64,000 nt of DNA, taken from assembly GCA_050084515.1 (NCBI GenBank), contig CM114275.1, forward strand, positions 1,116,001 through 1,180,000. Reading direction: 5' to 3'. This document shows positions 1 through 10,690 of the stretch, one piece after another. This DNA comes from Blasia pusilla (lineage: Eukaryota > Marchantiophyta > Marchantiopsida > Blasiales). Each line of letters starts with the position of its first letter. Within the stretch, counting starts at the first letter, position 1. A model generated the notes under the pieces. That model was not told where the DNA came from. It saw nothing but the letters and a program-made list of their open reading frames with translations, and made no database searches. The translations under genes were made by a program, and so were the position numbers.

Positions 1-610
1 AGAAGCGATCCAAACATGTAGTGCACTTGAGGATCAAACTCAATTGAAGAGTTTTCTAGGGTTAACATGATTGTATACAAGATTTGTCAAAGGTTTTGCT
101 GAAAATGCACAGTCCTTGACAACTTTACTAGGGAAAGGACAAAAATGGAATTAGGACACATCATAAGAGATTGCTTTTCAATCCTTAAGTGATGCCTTGA
201 TCAAAACCCCTATTTTGAAGTGGTATGATCCTAATCGACTCATCAAGTTGGCCATAGATGCTTCAGGTACTATCATTAGAAGAGTATTTCAAAAAGAATG
301 GGATAGTATATGTCATCATATTACCTTCTTTTCTTGCAAGATGTTGCTAGCGTAGCAAAACTTCCGTATAATCCAGTGAGAAGAACTTGCTATTGTATTG
401 GCAACCAAGCATTGGAAACATTATTTGGGCAACAAGGAGTTTATGATGGAGGTTGATCACAACCCCTTGGTCTACTTAGAATCCCAAAGAGAGCTCTCCA
501 AATGCCAAATTTGATGGGCAGAATGGCAGTAGTAATTCACCATGAAAATTGTCTATGTAGAAGGAAAAATAGCAGTTGGCGAACGCCCTGAATCGTCTAC
601 CACAGATGAA
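1..610 (+). pseudogene. RT thumb / RNase H remnant of the chromovirus
   Basis: Translated pieces in shifting frames read like the end of a Ty3 RT and its RNase H: FLGLT near the start, then LAIDASGT around 250-275, LAIVLATKHWKHYL around 390-430 and VDHNPLVYLESQ around 450-485. Several stops interrupt it (for example TAG near 353). This is ordinary decay of an old copy. Confidence 0.7.
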
Positions 611-629
611 TAATATGTCTGAAGTGTAG

Positions 630-1018
630 ATGCACTATGATTGGTGTAAAACGTTAACCAAAGCCACAAAAGAGGATGAAGAGATTGTAGTTGCTATTCA
701 AGCCAACAAAGTACAGAAGGCTCAAGGATTGGTCTTCCATAAAGGTAAAGTATGGATCCTACAAGATCCACAGTTATGTACTCAAGTATTTTTTGAAGCT
801 CACAACACAGTCATTGCAGGCGATGTGGGATCTGAAAAAACCTTAGAGGGATTACAATGGGCATACTATTAGTCCAAAATGAGAGAAGATGTTGAGGTAT
901 ATGTAAGGAGTTGTAGGATTTATCAAAAAATCAAGGCTACTAACCCAAAACTCGCAAGACTGTTACAACCCATCCCAATACCTAAAAAATATTGGGAACA
1001 AGTCACTATGGATCTTGT
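630..1018 (+). pseudogene. Integrase zinc-binding region, broken
   Basis: The first 80 codons end in a TAG inside the H2C2 region. The downstream part, in the same frame, continues with a Cys-containing VEVYVRSCRIYQK segment and the linker PKKYWEQVTMDLV that normally leads into the first catalytic Asp of the integrase core. It lies directly upstream of the core at 1034, so it is one gene broken by stops rather than separate genes. Confidence 0.65.
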
Positions 1019-1033
1019 TTATGAGAACCATCT

Positions 1034-1486
1034 ATGATCACGGGATATAACTCGATTGTAGTCTTCGTGGATAGACTAAGCAAGATGATACACCGTCGTC
1101 TAACCAAGAAGACCGTTACTACATTAGAGTTGGCTAGGATTTACATCGATATAGTCTTTGTCAATCATGGTCTTCCTAAAATGCTTATCATTGATAGAGA
1201 AACCCATTTCACAAGATTATTTTGGAAGGTTTTATTCAAATTTCTCCAAACTAAACTAGCGATGTCTACATCTTATCATCCTCAAATTGATGAAAAAATT
1301 GAAAGGGCCAACCGAGCCATTGAGGATATGCTATATGCCTTAACATTGGAGGATCAACAAGAATGGGACTCATTGTTACCCTTAGTAGAATTCTCATACA
1401 ATAATTCCATGAATACTTCCACTAAGGCAACACCATTCTTTTCAATGCATGGCAAGCATCCGTTAATTCCTTCTAGTCTTACTTGA
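1034..1486 (+). pseudogene. Ty3/gypsy integrase catalytic core fragment
   Basis: A 150-residue open stretch carries the rve-type integrase core: VVFVDRLSKMIH, the second acidic segment in which the canonical SDRD motif reads IIDRET, the STSYHPQ motif followed by the region with the third acidic residue, and a C-terminal PFFSMHGKHP. The expected DG of the QTDGQ motif reads DEK. The stop at 1486 comes well before the normal integrase end, and the rest is in another frame at 1579. It is a decayed copy and likely inactive. Confidence 0.8.
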
Positions 1487-1578
1487 ATATGAAAACTTAC
1501 GAGGGAATCTACAAAGGTAGCAACAATTAATAAGTTTGTGGACGAGATTCAGAAACGATTCAACTTGCTAAGGAGAAG

Positions 1579-2015
1579 TTGGCAACATGTAGATGCCCAT
1601 CGTCGAGATATCGAGTTTTTTTAGGGAAGAAGGTTTGGTTAGCAACAACCAATTTATCATTTGTAGGAGTTCGTAAGCTTAATCCTCGCTATATTGGGCC
1701 TTTCACTATCTTACAAAAAGTGGGCGCGGTGACATATAAGCTAGACCTACCGATGCATATGAAAATCCATCCTATGTTTCACGTCTCTCTTCTTCGATCA
1801 TTTATCCCACGCCCTAAAATATTTGAGGAAAATATTCGTCCCCACCACTTCCTTAAATAGTAGGAGATCACAAAGAATTTGAAGTGGAACGTATTTTGAA
1901 GAAACGCACTCGATGAGCTTATCACCAACGAGTTGAATATTTGGTCCAAAGGAAATGATATCGAGTATTTGAGGCCACATGGGAACCCTCAACTAGCTTG
2001 GCCAACGTACCATTA
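1579..2015 (+). pseudogene. Integrase C-terminus with chromodomain remnant
   Basis: The first part (1579-1860) contains the usual LNPRYIGPF and IHPMFHVSLL signatures of the chromoviral integrase C-terminus. After the TAG at 1858-1860 the same similarity continues in other frames as FEVERILKKRT, VEYLVQRK and FEATWEP, which are the conserved strands and aromatic positions of a chromodomain. Stops fall inside the chromodomain. In intact chromoviruses this domain directs integration to heterochromatin marks; this copy cannot encode it. Confidence 0.75.
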
Positions 2016-2076
2016 ATAGTTTAAGAGTTTGAAAGTTCTACAACGAGGACATTGTGTCTTAAATGAGGGGAGGTTT

Positions 2077-2700
2077 ATAACCATCTTTTTTTAGTCATAA
2101 TTAAGTTAGAATCTATGACATGTAGCACATAAGTGGGAAAGAAGCAACCAGAAAAAGAAAAGAAAATAAACATGAGATAAAGATAAGAGTAAGGTTATAG
2201 GTTGGTAAAGAGTAAGATAAGGATGAGGTTGGGCAAGATGAGGTAGCGACATTAGAGTCTAAAGAAGATCCTCTCATGTTATGAGAATAAGACACATGGC
2301 ATACGGATAGGTAGAACTAATTCGTCTTCATTGTATCTATCTCTAAGTATATAAAGGAAGAGGAGAGGCCTTGAAGGGCACTCTATCTTTGAGCAACTCT
2401 AGAGTGGTTTCAAGAGCCGGAGAGTTACATCGAGCGGCTACCAAACACTATACATCGCAGAGTGGAAAGAAAAGTCAGACCTCATAAATCAAGAGGTCAC
2501 TTTCCATCACTAAAAGGTACTTGCAAATAGTTAGTGTGCAACGATCAATGATGATACAACTTCATTGGTCCTACCGATTTCAACAGTGTAAAATGATAAT
2601 CGAAAACTCACTCTCGACCCTTGATCATCAATGCTAGCACTGAGCAGCCTCAATGTCGTGCGTCTACTTTCCTTAAACGTTAATCTTGTTTGTTGCAGAA
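2077..2700 (+). other. Probable LTR / non-coding tail of the plus-strand chromovirus
   Basis: The stretch follows a polypurine tract and has no convincing coding content. A TATATAAAG box lies at about 2348 followed by a purine-rich leader, which is compatible with LTR promoter sequence. The right limit is uncertain because the minus-strand element's LTR meets it near 2.6-2.7 kb. The assignment rests on position rather than on a matching second LTR, which is not in the window. Confidence 0.4.
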
Positions 2701-3683
2701 GCGTGCGTTCAGTAGGTCACGCTCTCAACGCTGATCTGCATCCAAACACGCACTCTGGTTAGTCGGGTCTCGGATCAATCAGCGGGCTAACTTTCCGAGT
2801 TCTCGTCTCGGACTCTCATCAAGCTCAACCTTCCTAGTTTCGCGCTTTACAACACGGGCAAGTCTCGAAAGACTTGGGACAGACTTTCTGGTTGGTTCAC
2901 GAACCTCAAACGGCGTTTCGCGCCTGGCGGTTCCAACTGTCCGATGGACATCCAATGAGTTCCTCACCAAGACTCGCACGAAGTGAATCTCGGGTTGGAA
3001 TCCAAGTGTGGCGTATAAAGTCCACTCCCTTGGATCAGTTTTGGGTTTCGAGTTCCAACGCCAAACTCCCGTTCCATCCCGTGCCTCTGAAACCCCGTTT
3101 GGCGCCCAAAGTGGGGATTCGTGTTTCGAGACATCTCGGAGAGACTCCTCCCTTACTAGTACTTCTCGGGATCTCCGGGGGGCCCCCTATATTTAGGGAA
3201 AGACACTCGGGCCTCTCCAATTGGCCCTCAACCCGATTGCTCTCTCAATTATTTTTGGCCAATATCTCAACCCGTACTTATGCGTTTGCTGAGATCTTTA
3301 GTGCATTGGAAGCGTCTCAAGATAAGCTTTCCAACGCGCTCTTACTTGTCCTAAACGCATATTGGAGATCAACGTTATGGTCCTAAACAAAGTCAGATTC
3401 TCCCAAACGCTACTCGTGTTCCAAACTGGTTCTCACCTCTTTGGCAACCAACCTCCCAAGACTCAACTCATCTCAAGTCTTGGTTTGCGTTTGGTCTAGG
3501 TTTCCTGGTTGCAACCACTAACGCATGAAATGCACAACTCTGTTCCACGTTTTGTCTCTTAGACTTTTCCAAGAGACTTTTCCAAACGCCTCCAAAGCGC
3601 AAACCTCGCAGCGTGAGTTCACTTGAGTTCTGATGTTTCGCTTGGCGCCTATTTGGTGTTGTTTGGTTATGAGGGTCACGACA

Positions 3684-3696
3684 CTCACCCCTCCTT
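3684..3696 (-). other. Polypurine tract before the 3' LTR
   Basis: Minus-strand AAGGAGGGGTGAG immediately precedes TGTCGTGACC, a common Ty3/gypsy LTR start. It sits downstream of the chromodomain stop by about 0.7 kb. It would prime plus-strand DNA synthesis in an intact element. Confidence 0.6.
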
Positions 3697-4402
3697 AGAA
3701 GGTTGATGTCCTCATCAACGCAAACCTTTTTAATGTTAAGTTCTGGGAAGCCGATCCCTTAACACTGAATAGCGTTCTGGTAGCTAACCCGCAATTCCTC
3801 GTTTGGCTTAAGTCTTAGGTTGTCGCTTGCAGCACTTAGAATTATTAGCTTCTTCTCTTCAATGAGCCTAGATCAGTTCTGTAGAACTAATCTTAACTAT
3901 CAAAATAAGCTAACTAAGTCTACAACCTAATACTTCACTCACTATTTGTAAACAACCGCTTGTCTACCTAGCCAACTCGTACTACTTTTGGGTCACTCGT
4001 ATTCCACTTAGGCGAGTCACTAAGTTCACTCATGCAACATGAATGAGATCACCACAAACCCCAAGACAGACTAATCTGCCCCGCCGACAATAGGGCGAGC
4101 CCAAATGCTAGTACTTCAACACTTGGTCCTGATCTAGATGCCTTATCTGAATACAAGCTCTCACCTCAAATACTCATTGTTTGGCCTCCTTGACTTACAT
4201 CCAAAGCATATGAAGAACTACTTATTGCCATGCACTTACCAAACTCAATATTACAATCACAAGCATCGAATCTCCAAATCCATGCCTTCTTTATTGCAAA
4301 AACTAAACATTTCTAGTTACAACGGGTTATCGGCCCAAGCTTTCCGGTCACAAGTTATGTCCTTTGCTTCACCATGTACTAACGCACGTGCCTATCTTGC
4401 AT

Positions 4403-5490
4403 CTATTTGAAGTCACGCAATGCTTCTTGCGCGTGTTCAAGATCCGCCTCCGCAATCCAAGTCGCCTCTTTCACATGGTAGCCTTTCCACTTGACCAAGT
4501 ACTCGTACTTTTTGGCTCTGCGTCTGGATCGCAGAATGGTCTCAACCTCGAACTCTGGTTCCTCATTTCTGATGAGCGGTTGTGGTCTCAACATCATCCT
4601 TCCCTCCGGACATACATCGTCTTGAAGACACTTCTTCAATAATGACACATGGAAAGTCGGGTGAATCTTGAACTCGTTTGGCAGCTCCAATGTGTACACA
4701 TCCTCAAACGGCTTTGCCTTGATCACATACGGTCCAGCATACTTGGTTGAAAATTTCGCGGACAGTTCCTTCGGAAGAGTGAGATTCTTTACATTCAACC
4801 ACACTTGTTCCCCAACTTGGAAACTCACTTGGCGCCGACTTTTGTTAGCATGCTTCATGTACCTTAGTTGAGCCCTGGCAAGACTTTTCCTCGCTCGGTC
4901 TTGTCGTTCCTGCATTTCCACTAACAAAAATTCCGCCGTTGCTTGACAAGTGTGTGCCGATCTAGCGCCCCTCGAAAGAGCTAAGTCAAGAGGCCCTTCT
5001 AGTTCTCTTTGATACGCTAGAAGAAACGGAGATTCTCCGGTTGCAAAATGCTTAGTCGAGTTGTAACAATACTTAGCCATACTTAACCACTTGGCCCAAT
5101 CTCTTTGGTCTGCACTCACGTAATTCCGTAAGTATTGGTTTACGACCGAGTTTACTTTTTCCGTTTGCCCATCCGTTTGAGGATGGAAGGCCGTACTAAA
5201 GTTGAGTTTGGTCCGGAACCTCCTGAATAGATGTTTCCAAAAGGCACTGATAAACTTCGGATCTCGATCAGACACAATGCTACTAGGCAATCCGTGTGAG
5301 CTTGCCACCAACCATCTAGGAACAGTCGGGAAGTCGTGTAGGCCGTCGTAGACTCTCTCGTCGGCACAAACCTCCCCAAATTGCTAAACCGATCAACTAT
5401 CACAAGTATAGCGTTGTATCCCTCAGATTCCGGAAGACTCGTAATGAAATCCATGCTAATGCTTTGCAAGGGTTCCTCCGGGATTGGCAA
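4403..5490 (-). pseudogene. Integrase core and chromodomain, one frame break
   Basis: The part at 5490-5330 carries the SMDFITSLP start of the core with the first catalytic Asp and VDRFSNLGRF. After a frame change near 5311-5330 the gene continues to 4403 with IVSDRDPKF (second Asp), FHPQTDGQTEKVN (third acidic residue), the C-terminal IHPTFHVSLLKK and a complete chromodomain with FEVETIL, YEYLVKWKGY and EATWI at about 4567-4406. Apart from the frame break and the upstream TAG the sequence is well kept, so this is a comparatively young insertion. Confidence 0.85.
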
Positions 5491-5535
5491 AGGATGAAGT
5501 AAGCCTTGTTTCTTTGCATAAGAAACTCGGTTTGC

Positions 5536-5892
5536 CTAACAGTTCACGTAGGTTTTCACATATTGAGCAACATCTTCCTTCATGTTGGGCCAGAAGAACC
5601 TTTTGGCCAAAACCGCAAGAGTGGATTTCTCCCCTTTGTGTCCTGCCGAAGGTCCATCATGACATTCCACAAACACCTTGGTCCGTAGCTTGCCTTGGCC
5701 TACATAGATCCTCCTCTGCTTAAACCTTAGCAAGCCGTATCTCAAACTCAGATTGGCCACCTTCTCGCCCCGCTTTAACTTCCCAAGGTACTCCCTCGCT
5801 TGCGCATCCTTCATGTATCCTTCCCGAATCCTTCTTTCCAGGTCTGTTTCATTAGGGAACATTGCTCTCAACACTTGTGTCGTCGATGACAT
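5536..5892 (-). pseudogene. Integrase zinc-binding (H2C2) part of the minus-strand chromovirus
   Basis: The 118-residue piece contains HDGPSAGHKGEKSTL and a later VNC with the spacing of a Ty3 integrase H2C2 finger, preceded by LLRFKQRRIYVG typical of the RNase H-integrase linker. It ends in a TAG exactly where the Cys-Gln of the finger would continue. The core follows in a nearby frame. A single premature stop separates it from the downstream integrase. Confidence 0.75.
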
Positions 5893-5995
5893 ATGCTCAT
5901 CACTGCGACTTCACGTATCTGGAATGACATTGTCTTTCCCCGACTTGTGGATTAGCTTCAAAAGCATGAAATTAAATCCAAAATTGGGAAAATAA

Positions 5996-7028
5996 ATTGC
6001 AAGCTATATAGAAATAACATTGCAAATTGTTTGTGAGTTAAACTTTCAATTAGCTCACAGTGCAACCGTAAAGCTACAAAAAATTGAAAGTTCATTATGA
6101 ATTCTTTGAAATCCCATTATGACCTAACTACATTCCAATTGCGACTAGACTACCTGTGTAAGAAAACGAGAAATTTCAAGCCATGATACAATTTCTATCT
6201 ATGAGTAGGATTTTAAATTTTATGAGTGAATTGGGAGTGTTGGGCTTGCACTTGCAAAGTTGAGAATCGAGTACAACAACATTGTGACTAAATTGTGGCT
6301 ACGATTTGGCTCCGGAGACTTATAAATTTCATGTGAATACAGAAGTGACCATTTGTAACTATTTTTACTCTACATTTAAAGTCACTAGCCAATATCCACT
6401 TGCGTCATAGAGCTTTAGCAATTGTCTACTTGCACCATCAAGTCGTGCTCACGCCCCGCATTAGACAATTGGAAAATGTATTGTTCATCAATATATTTCC
6501 AAATTCCAAAAAACTTCTTTTGTCAAATCTGTGACTTTTCATTTTAGACGTTTAATTTGACAATATTCAATAATATCTAGCATATTTTCTTACGTTACAA
6601 AAAAATCTTTTTTTATGAAGTCTCCATCCAACAAGAACATCATAGATATTTTTTATAAGTGGGTTTGACATCACTATTTACGCTAGGATGTTAATGTAAA
6701 AAAGAAACCTAATTTCAATAAAGGTTTGACATAACTCAAATATAGGAAAGAATTTCAAAAATTTCTCAAATATTTGATCCCAAGTTTTTTTTGGGGCTAT
6801 TATTATTTGATATTTCTTCTAACCAAGGTGTCAACCATAGACTCTATTTTTTGTCATTTTTACCATTTTTCCCAAAAATTCAATCTTGCATATTCTATTG
6901 AATCTTGATTTCAAATTTAAAATCCCTAAAAAAATTGAAGTACAAGATTTTAATTTCTTTGCAATTTTTCCAATACTTGAATCATCAAAAAGAGAAATTT
7001 TACTACACCAACTACTATGCATGGAAGT
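5996..7028. other. AT-rich spacer, no gene seen
   Basis: The two short opposing ORFs near 6.83-7.08 kb have no recognisable similarity. I see no RNA gene, repeat structure or conserved coding region here. Confidence 0.5.
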
Positions 7029-7535
7029 TGTCACGACTGTTAGGATATATCCATGTGATTTAGTAGAGCGTCTTCACGAGTAGTGGAGGACAGACCCAGG
7101 AGGTCGAGAATGACCTGTTGAGGCCCTGGAAAACCTGAGAGAGTAGGTTTCCCCTACGTTTTGGCTCATTTGGAGCCATATAGAGAAACTTACTATTTCG
7201 GGTAAGTTTCCATATTAGAGATTGTTGACTTTCTATTTTTGGAAAGTGGCCCTTGACCTCCTACATCAGGTCAAGAGCCAAGGAGGTGACTTGGGAGCAT
7301 AGGTTACCATGGAGAGAGCTTGGGAGAGGGGAGGGGTATACCTCAAGGAGAGAGAGCTTGAGAGCTCATTCTCTCTTTGTTGAACCTCTTGGCATGAGGC
7401 GGCGGAGCTATGGTCCGTTGCCTTGTGAGTGTAACCCAAGCCTCTCATTAGGAGAGTGGGTTTGGTTTGACATGAGAGAGAGTGCACACCTTTGAGAGCT
7501 ATGGTGTGAGATGGTGTAGAGAGAGATTGGATCGT
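7029..7535 (+). repeat. LTR family R1, copy A, left part
   Basis: It starts with TGTCACG and runs through a highly recognisable segment (GGCTCATTTGGAGCCATAT near 7163, a CCTCAAGGAGAGAG stretch near 7340). The same sequence recurs at 34492-35095 (minus) and 60932-61449 (plus). Comparison with the complete copy at 34492-35095, which begins TGTCA and ends TGACA, shows that copy A is interrupted near 7535 and resumes at 13748-13812. It is therefore an LTR split by the insert described below. No coding function is expected from the ORFs inside it. Confidence 0.7.
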
Positions 7536-7558
7536 ACTTTGTAAAGTACGATCCAATC
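7525..7558. repeat. Perfect 16-nt inverted repeat at the left insert junction
   Basis: GATTGGATCGTACTTT is followed after 2 nt by its exact reverse complement. The left half overlaps the point where copy A of LTR R1 stops matching its relatives. The structure can form a 16-bp hairpin. Confidence 0.85.
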
Positions 7559-7693
7559 CCTACCTACCACAACATACATCTCTAGGACGCTAAGAGCATA
7601 AAGGCCGGGTGCTCATGTGGCCCCATCGTTAGTCGCCTTCCTGTCATCCATGTCACATAAAAAGTTGGAATCGAGACCTACGTAGTATCTCCT

Positions 7694-8211
7694 CTATGTA
7701 CATCTGGGACACATCCATCGTCCTCGAGGAACCCTAGTGAGAGGTGGCGTCAGACATGCCATATGCCAACCTCTCGAACATCCATCACACACTAGCATCG
7801 TGGTTGCACCACGGGTAGAACCACACAACATACAACGCAAGCCTGCAGGAACTACTGCTAAGCTTGGATCTACTGTACCATCAATGTTAGGAAGGTGACA
7901 TGGCGCACAATTACGCACATGGTCCTTCCATACCATACCATCGCGTCCCTCCAGCAAGAGAACACCGGATGGCAAAACGTCACGCACTCTCAGGATAGTG
8001 CGCCTTGCAGTCACATCCAACGTCGTCGGTGCCGCGTCTGCGCTAGTAGACATAATCTCCCTGATGAAACCTCCGGATAGTTGGTCGATAACCACCACCC
8101 CGAATAGTCGCATACCTCAACGTATCTCGATGCTGCGCAATCGTCAAGTTCTCGAACGCCATGGGCATCACTCTCCGAAACAACTCAGACCCTCTGAGAA
8201 CATGCTCGCAC
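7694..8211 (-). pseudogene. Integrase C-terminus ending in a PHD finger
   Basis: The open stretch 8113-7694 encodes an integrase-tail motif (ILRVRDVLPSGVLLLEGRDG) and then a canonical C4HC3 PHD finger. Counting residues from 8113 as 1, the ligands are Cys94, Cys97, Cys109, Cys112, His117, Cys120, Cys135 and Cys138 (C-x2-C-x11-C-x2-C-x4-H-x2-C-x14-C-x2-C), with the typical LTPPL and Trp two residues before the seventh ligand. The protein ends one residue after the last Cys. PHD fingers bind histone H3 tails (often K4 state) in known families, so the inferred role is chromatin targeting of integration. Frame changes near 8212 and 8050 separate it from the integrase core. Confidence 0.85.
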
Positions 8212-8762
8212 CTATACATCTGGGTCATCAAAGTCCAGCACATCACCAGCATCTCGACAAATGGCCGTAGGTAAATCTGGCTCTCGGCCATAAAGTAGCA
8301 AGTACGGTGAAAAAGACGCTAAGGATGCCTGCCTGTTGAATCTGTATCCCATCGCCAACCATGGCAACTGGAGGTCCCAATCTCCTAGGTGACCTCTCTG
8401 CAAGCCATACTTGCGTAAACCCCTCTTCACCATCTGCACAACTCTCTCCGCTAATCCATCCGCCTCGGGATGATCTCGCGAAGTCGTGCGGTGGTTGATC
8501 AGCGCCTGATCACACAAGGCTTGGAACTCACCGCGAAACTCGGTACCCTGGTCTGTCAACAACTCAACCGGTGCGCCATAATGACTCAACACTCTATCAA
8601 GGAAGGCATAAGCTACTCCCTCACTCGCTTTGTCAGGCAATGCAACCAACTCGATCCACTTCGAGAAGTGCTCGATCATCACCAACACATAACGACTATG
8701 ACGCTCCGTCAAAGGCAAAGGTCCTGCAAAGTCCAAACTCCATCTATACCCATGATCGATAA
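8212..8762 (-). pseudogene. Integrase catalytic core of the methyltransferase element
   Basis: The stretch reads MDFAGPLPL with the first catalytic Asp, VLVMIEHFSKWIE, LLTDQGTEFRG with the second Asp, and HPEADGLAERVV with the catalytic Glu, followed by LPWLAMGYRFNRQ and SPYLLLYGREP. All DDE residues are present. The YRFNR segment, in place of the more usual YN, and the high content of GC-type codons differ from the two chromoviruses at 1-6 kb. The frame breaks near 8212, after which the C-terminal region continues in the next frame (8291-8043). Confidence 0.85.
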
Positions 8763-8779
8763 TGGATGCAACTGTGGAG

Positions 8780-9001
8780 TCAAAGTATTGAATGATGCTC
8801 GGACCCGATCATACACCATGCACCTAGCAACAGACTACTGAACGTCAGTGCATGCCTCGCCACCAATACTGAATCTGGAGCAAAGTTGTACGTCCGCTTT
8901 ACCCCAAAGTGACCCAACTCCTCGTGGGCATGCTGCACTAGTCGTGCTCTTTGCGAAGGATGCGGCACTACGCGTACTTTGCCATCCTCCCAAACCCTCA
9001 A
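8780..9001 (-). pseudogene. Integrase zinc-binding region of the methyltransferase element
   Basis: HAHEELGHFGVKRTY matches the two-His part of the integrase H2C2 finger. Just downstream the frame changes and a TGA/TAG-rich segment at about 8840-8800 contains the Cys part. It follows an interrupted linker after RNase H (9262-9038), which has acidic low-complexity sequence. Confidence 0.7.
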
Positions 9002-9310
9002 AACATGTGTCCCCTCCCAACGGAACCGTCTGGCCCGCTATAGGATCCGATCCCGCTCTCTAGCATCCATAGTGCTCGCAACGCTGCCAGTACGAAGGTA
9101 TTCCAAGACTACTCCATCATCATGAATATCTCGGCCACTTGTCGTGTCCTCACTGGCCTTGGGATCCAAGGACTCTCCACTAGACCTCGCCATCGAAGTC
9201 TCCACACTCTGGATCTCCATAGCCAACATGCCTAAATAGGCTGACGCGTGCCATCCTGGCATCGACTCCTCATCACTCTCTCCATGCCATCGAGCTGCAG
9301 TCGAATCTTG

Positions 9311-10054
9311 CTAGCTCGGGCATGGGTTACGACTCAACCCATCTGCATCCTGGTTGAGCGTCCCAGGTCTATGTACCACATGAAAATCATACTCCTGCAA
9401 CAATAGAGCCCATCTCGCAAGCTTCCCTGTAAGCTTGTCGGACTCCATCAACCACTTCAGTGGTTGATGATCAGTGATGATGGTAAAGGGGTTGCCGAAT
9501 AAGTAACACCTGAAATGCGCGACAGCCCACACCGCAGCCAAGCACTCATCCTCATACGAGCTGTACTTCGCCTCTACAGTGTTGTTCGAGCGGCTAGCGT
9601 AAGCCACCACGAACTCTCTACCCTCATCATCATGCTGGGTGAGCACTGCTCCAAGCCCCAACATGCTCCAATCTGGGTGCAACTGGAAAGGACGCCCCGT
9701 GATTGGTCTCCTCAAAATGGGCGCGACGTCAACTGCCCTGAGCAATTGAAATGCTCGCTCCCGCTCATCCTCCCAGTGCCACTCGTGATCCACCTTGGTC
9801 AGCAAGGTCAGCGGCTTCGCAATCAAATTGAATCCCTTGACGTATCGTCGATAGAAGTTCGCCAATCCCATGAATGCACAAACACGGCTCACATCTGTAG
9901 GGCGTGGAATGCGTGAGATTGCCTCTACCTTCGTCTGCTGAACACCAAGGCCCCCTGGGTATATCGTATGACCCAAGTACTCAATCTGGTTGTAGAAGAG
10001 CTTGCACTTGCCTGGATGTAGCTTCAGTCCATGTAATTGCAATCGTCGAAACAC
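9311..10054 (-). pseudogene. RT thumb and RNase H of the methyltransferase element
   Basis: The 247-residue open stretch starts just after the YIDD catalytic loop. It contains KCKLFYNQIEYLGHTI and FMGLANFYRRYVKGF of the Ty3 RT thumb, then RNase H: FQLHPDWSMLGLGAVLTQ, SYEDECLAAVWAVAHFR, TDHQPLKWLM and ARWALLLQEYDF, ending in RPGTLNQDADGLSR. The usual first RNase H Asp (DASD/DAS motif) reads HPDWS. It is uninterrupted across this span, so this part of the copy is well preserved. Confidence 0.88.
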
Positions 10055-10074
10055 CTCCTCTAGATGTCGCTCAT

Positions 10075-10690
10075 GCTCCTCAACCGTGGCGCTAAAGACT
10101 ACGATGTCATCAATATAACACCTAGAAAAATCCAGCCAAGATCCTATCCATGATCCTCTGAAACTCAGCCGAGGCGTTATTTAACCCAAATGGTAAGAAC
10201 CGCCACTGGTACAAACAATCCTTCCCGTGAGGATCGATGCCCCAAAATGTTGTCTTCTGCATGTCCTCCAATCTCATAGGCAGTTGATGGTATCCGGCTC
10301 GCAAATCCAATGAACTGAAGATCTTTGCGTGACCAATCGCATCAAAGATCTCCTCAGGGGTGGGCATGGCATACCTATCGGACTTCGTCTGCCGATTGAT
10401 AGGTCGGTAATCCCCACACATCCGCCTATCCGTCTAGTTGCCATGCACATCCTTCTTGGCGGGCATGATAGTGGCAGATGCATACTCCCCATGCGACATC
10501 TCCACTAGTCCTCCTCCGACCAAGTCCTGGCTCCTACTCTGAATCAGAGCCCTCTCCATATCACTGTACATGTAGGGTCATCGAAAGATCGGCGTATCAC
10601 TCGACAACTCAATGCGGATCCCCAGTCCCTTCAGCGTACCCAAATCCTCCATGCTAAACGCAAAGCAGCTCCTATAACTCCTGAGGAACT
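10075..10690 (-). pseudogene. Reverse transcriptase palm/fingers of the methyltransferase element
   Basis: The region at 10690-10440 gives the fingers (FAFSMEDLGTLKG, IMPAKKDVHGN) with one or two stops. 10421-10122 contains MCGDYRPINRQT, SSLDLRAGYHQLPM with the first palm Asp, and FLPFGLNNASAEFQ. A frame change at about 10122 precedes the YIDD catalytic motif at about 10110-10099. The RT is Ty3-like and its active-site residues are all readable. Breaks are single-base events plus one TAG near 10435. Confidence 0.85.

Larger units (their letters stand above)
1..2076 (+). mobile_element. Decayed Ty3/gypsy chromovirus, 3' half (RNase H to chromodomain)
   Basis: This is a retrotransposon pol fragment that enters from the left window edge. 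In order it shows RT-end/RNase H similarity at about 1-600, an integrase zinc-binding region at 630-1018, the integrase core at 1034-1486, the integrase C-terminal GPY/F-type region at 1579-1860 and chromodomain remnants at about 1868-2015. A purine-rich tract GAGGGGAGG at 2065-2073 fits a polypurine tract. The reading frame is broken many times by stops (for example TAG after residue 80 of the zinc region) and by frame changes, so it cannot be autonomous. Element order and the chromodomain assign it to chromoviruses; the 5' half lies outside the window. Confidence 0.85.
2700..5995 (-). mobile_element. Second Ty3/gypsy chromovirus, 5'-truncated, minus strand
   Basis: Read on the minus strand this holds the integrase zinc-binding region (5892-5536), the integrase core (5490-4900), its C-terminus and an intact chromodomain (about 4567-4406), then non-coding DNA, a purine tract at 3696-3684 and an LTR start TGTCGTGACC at 3683. 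RT, protease and gag are missing, so the copy is truncated near 5995. It is better preserved than the element at 1-2076 and from a different family (different integrase sequence, opposite orientation). The ORFs between 2779 and 3386 lie in the LTR and are spurious. Confidence 0.85.

Noticed and set aside
2779-3386. Overlapping ORFs on both strands (66, 170, 62 and 61 codons)
   Set aside because: They lie inside the LTR of the minus-strand chromovirus, have no recognisable domain and exist on both strands because the region has few stops.
7253-7556. ORFs in the repeat shared with 34627-34902 and 61142-61375
   Set aside because: The protein similarity only reflects the shared LTR R1 DNA; there is no codon-level conservation pattern or known domain.
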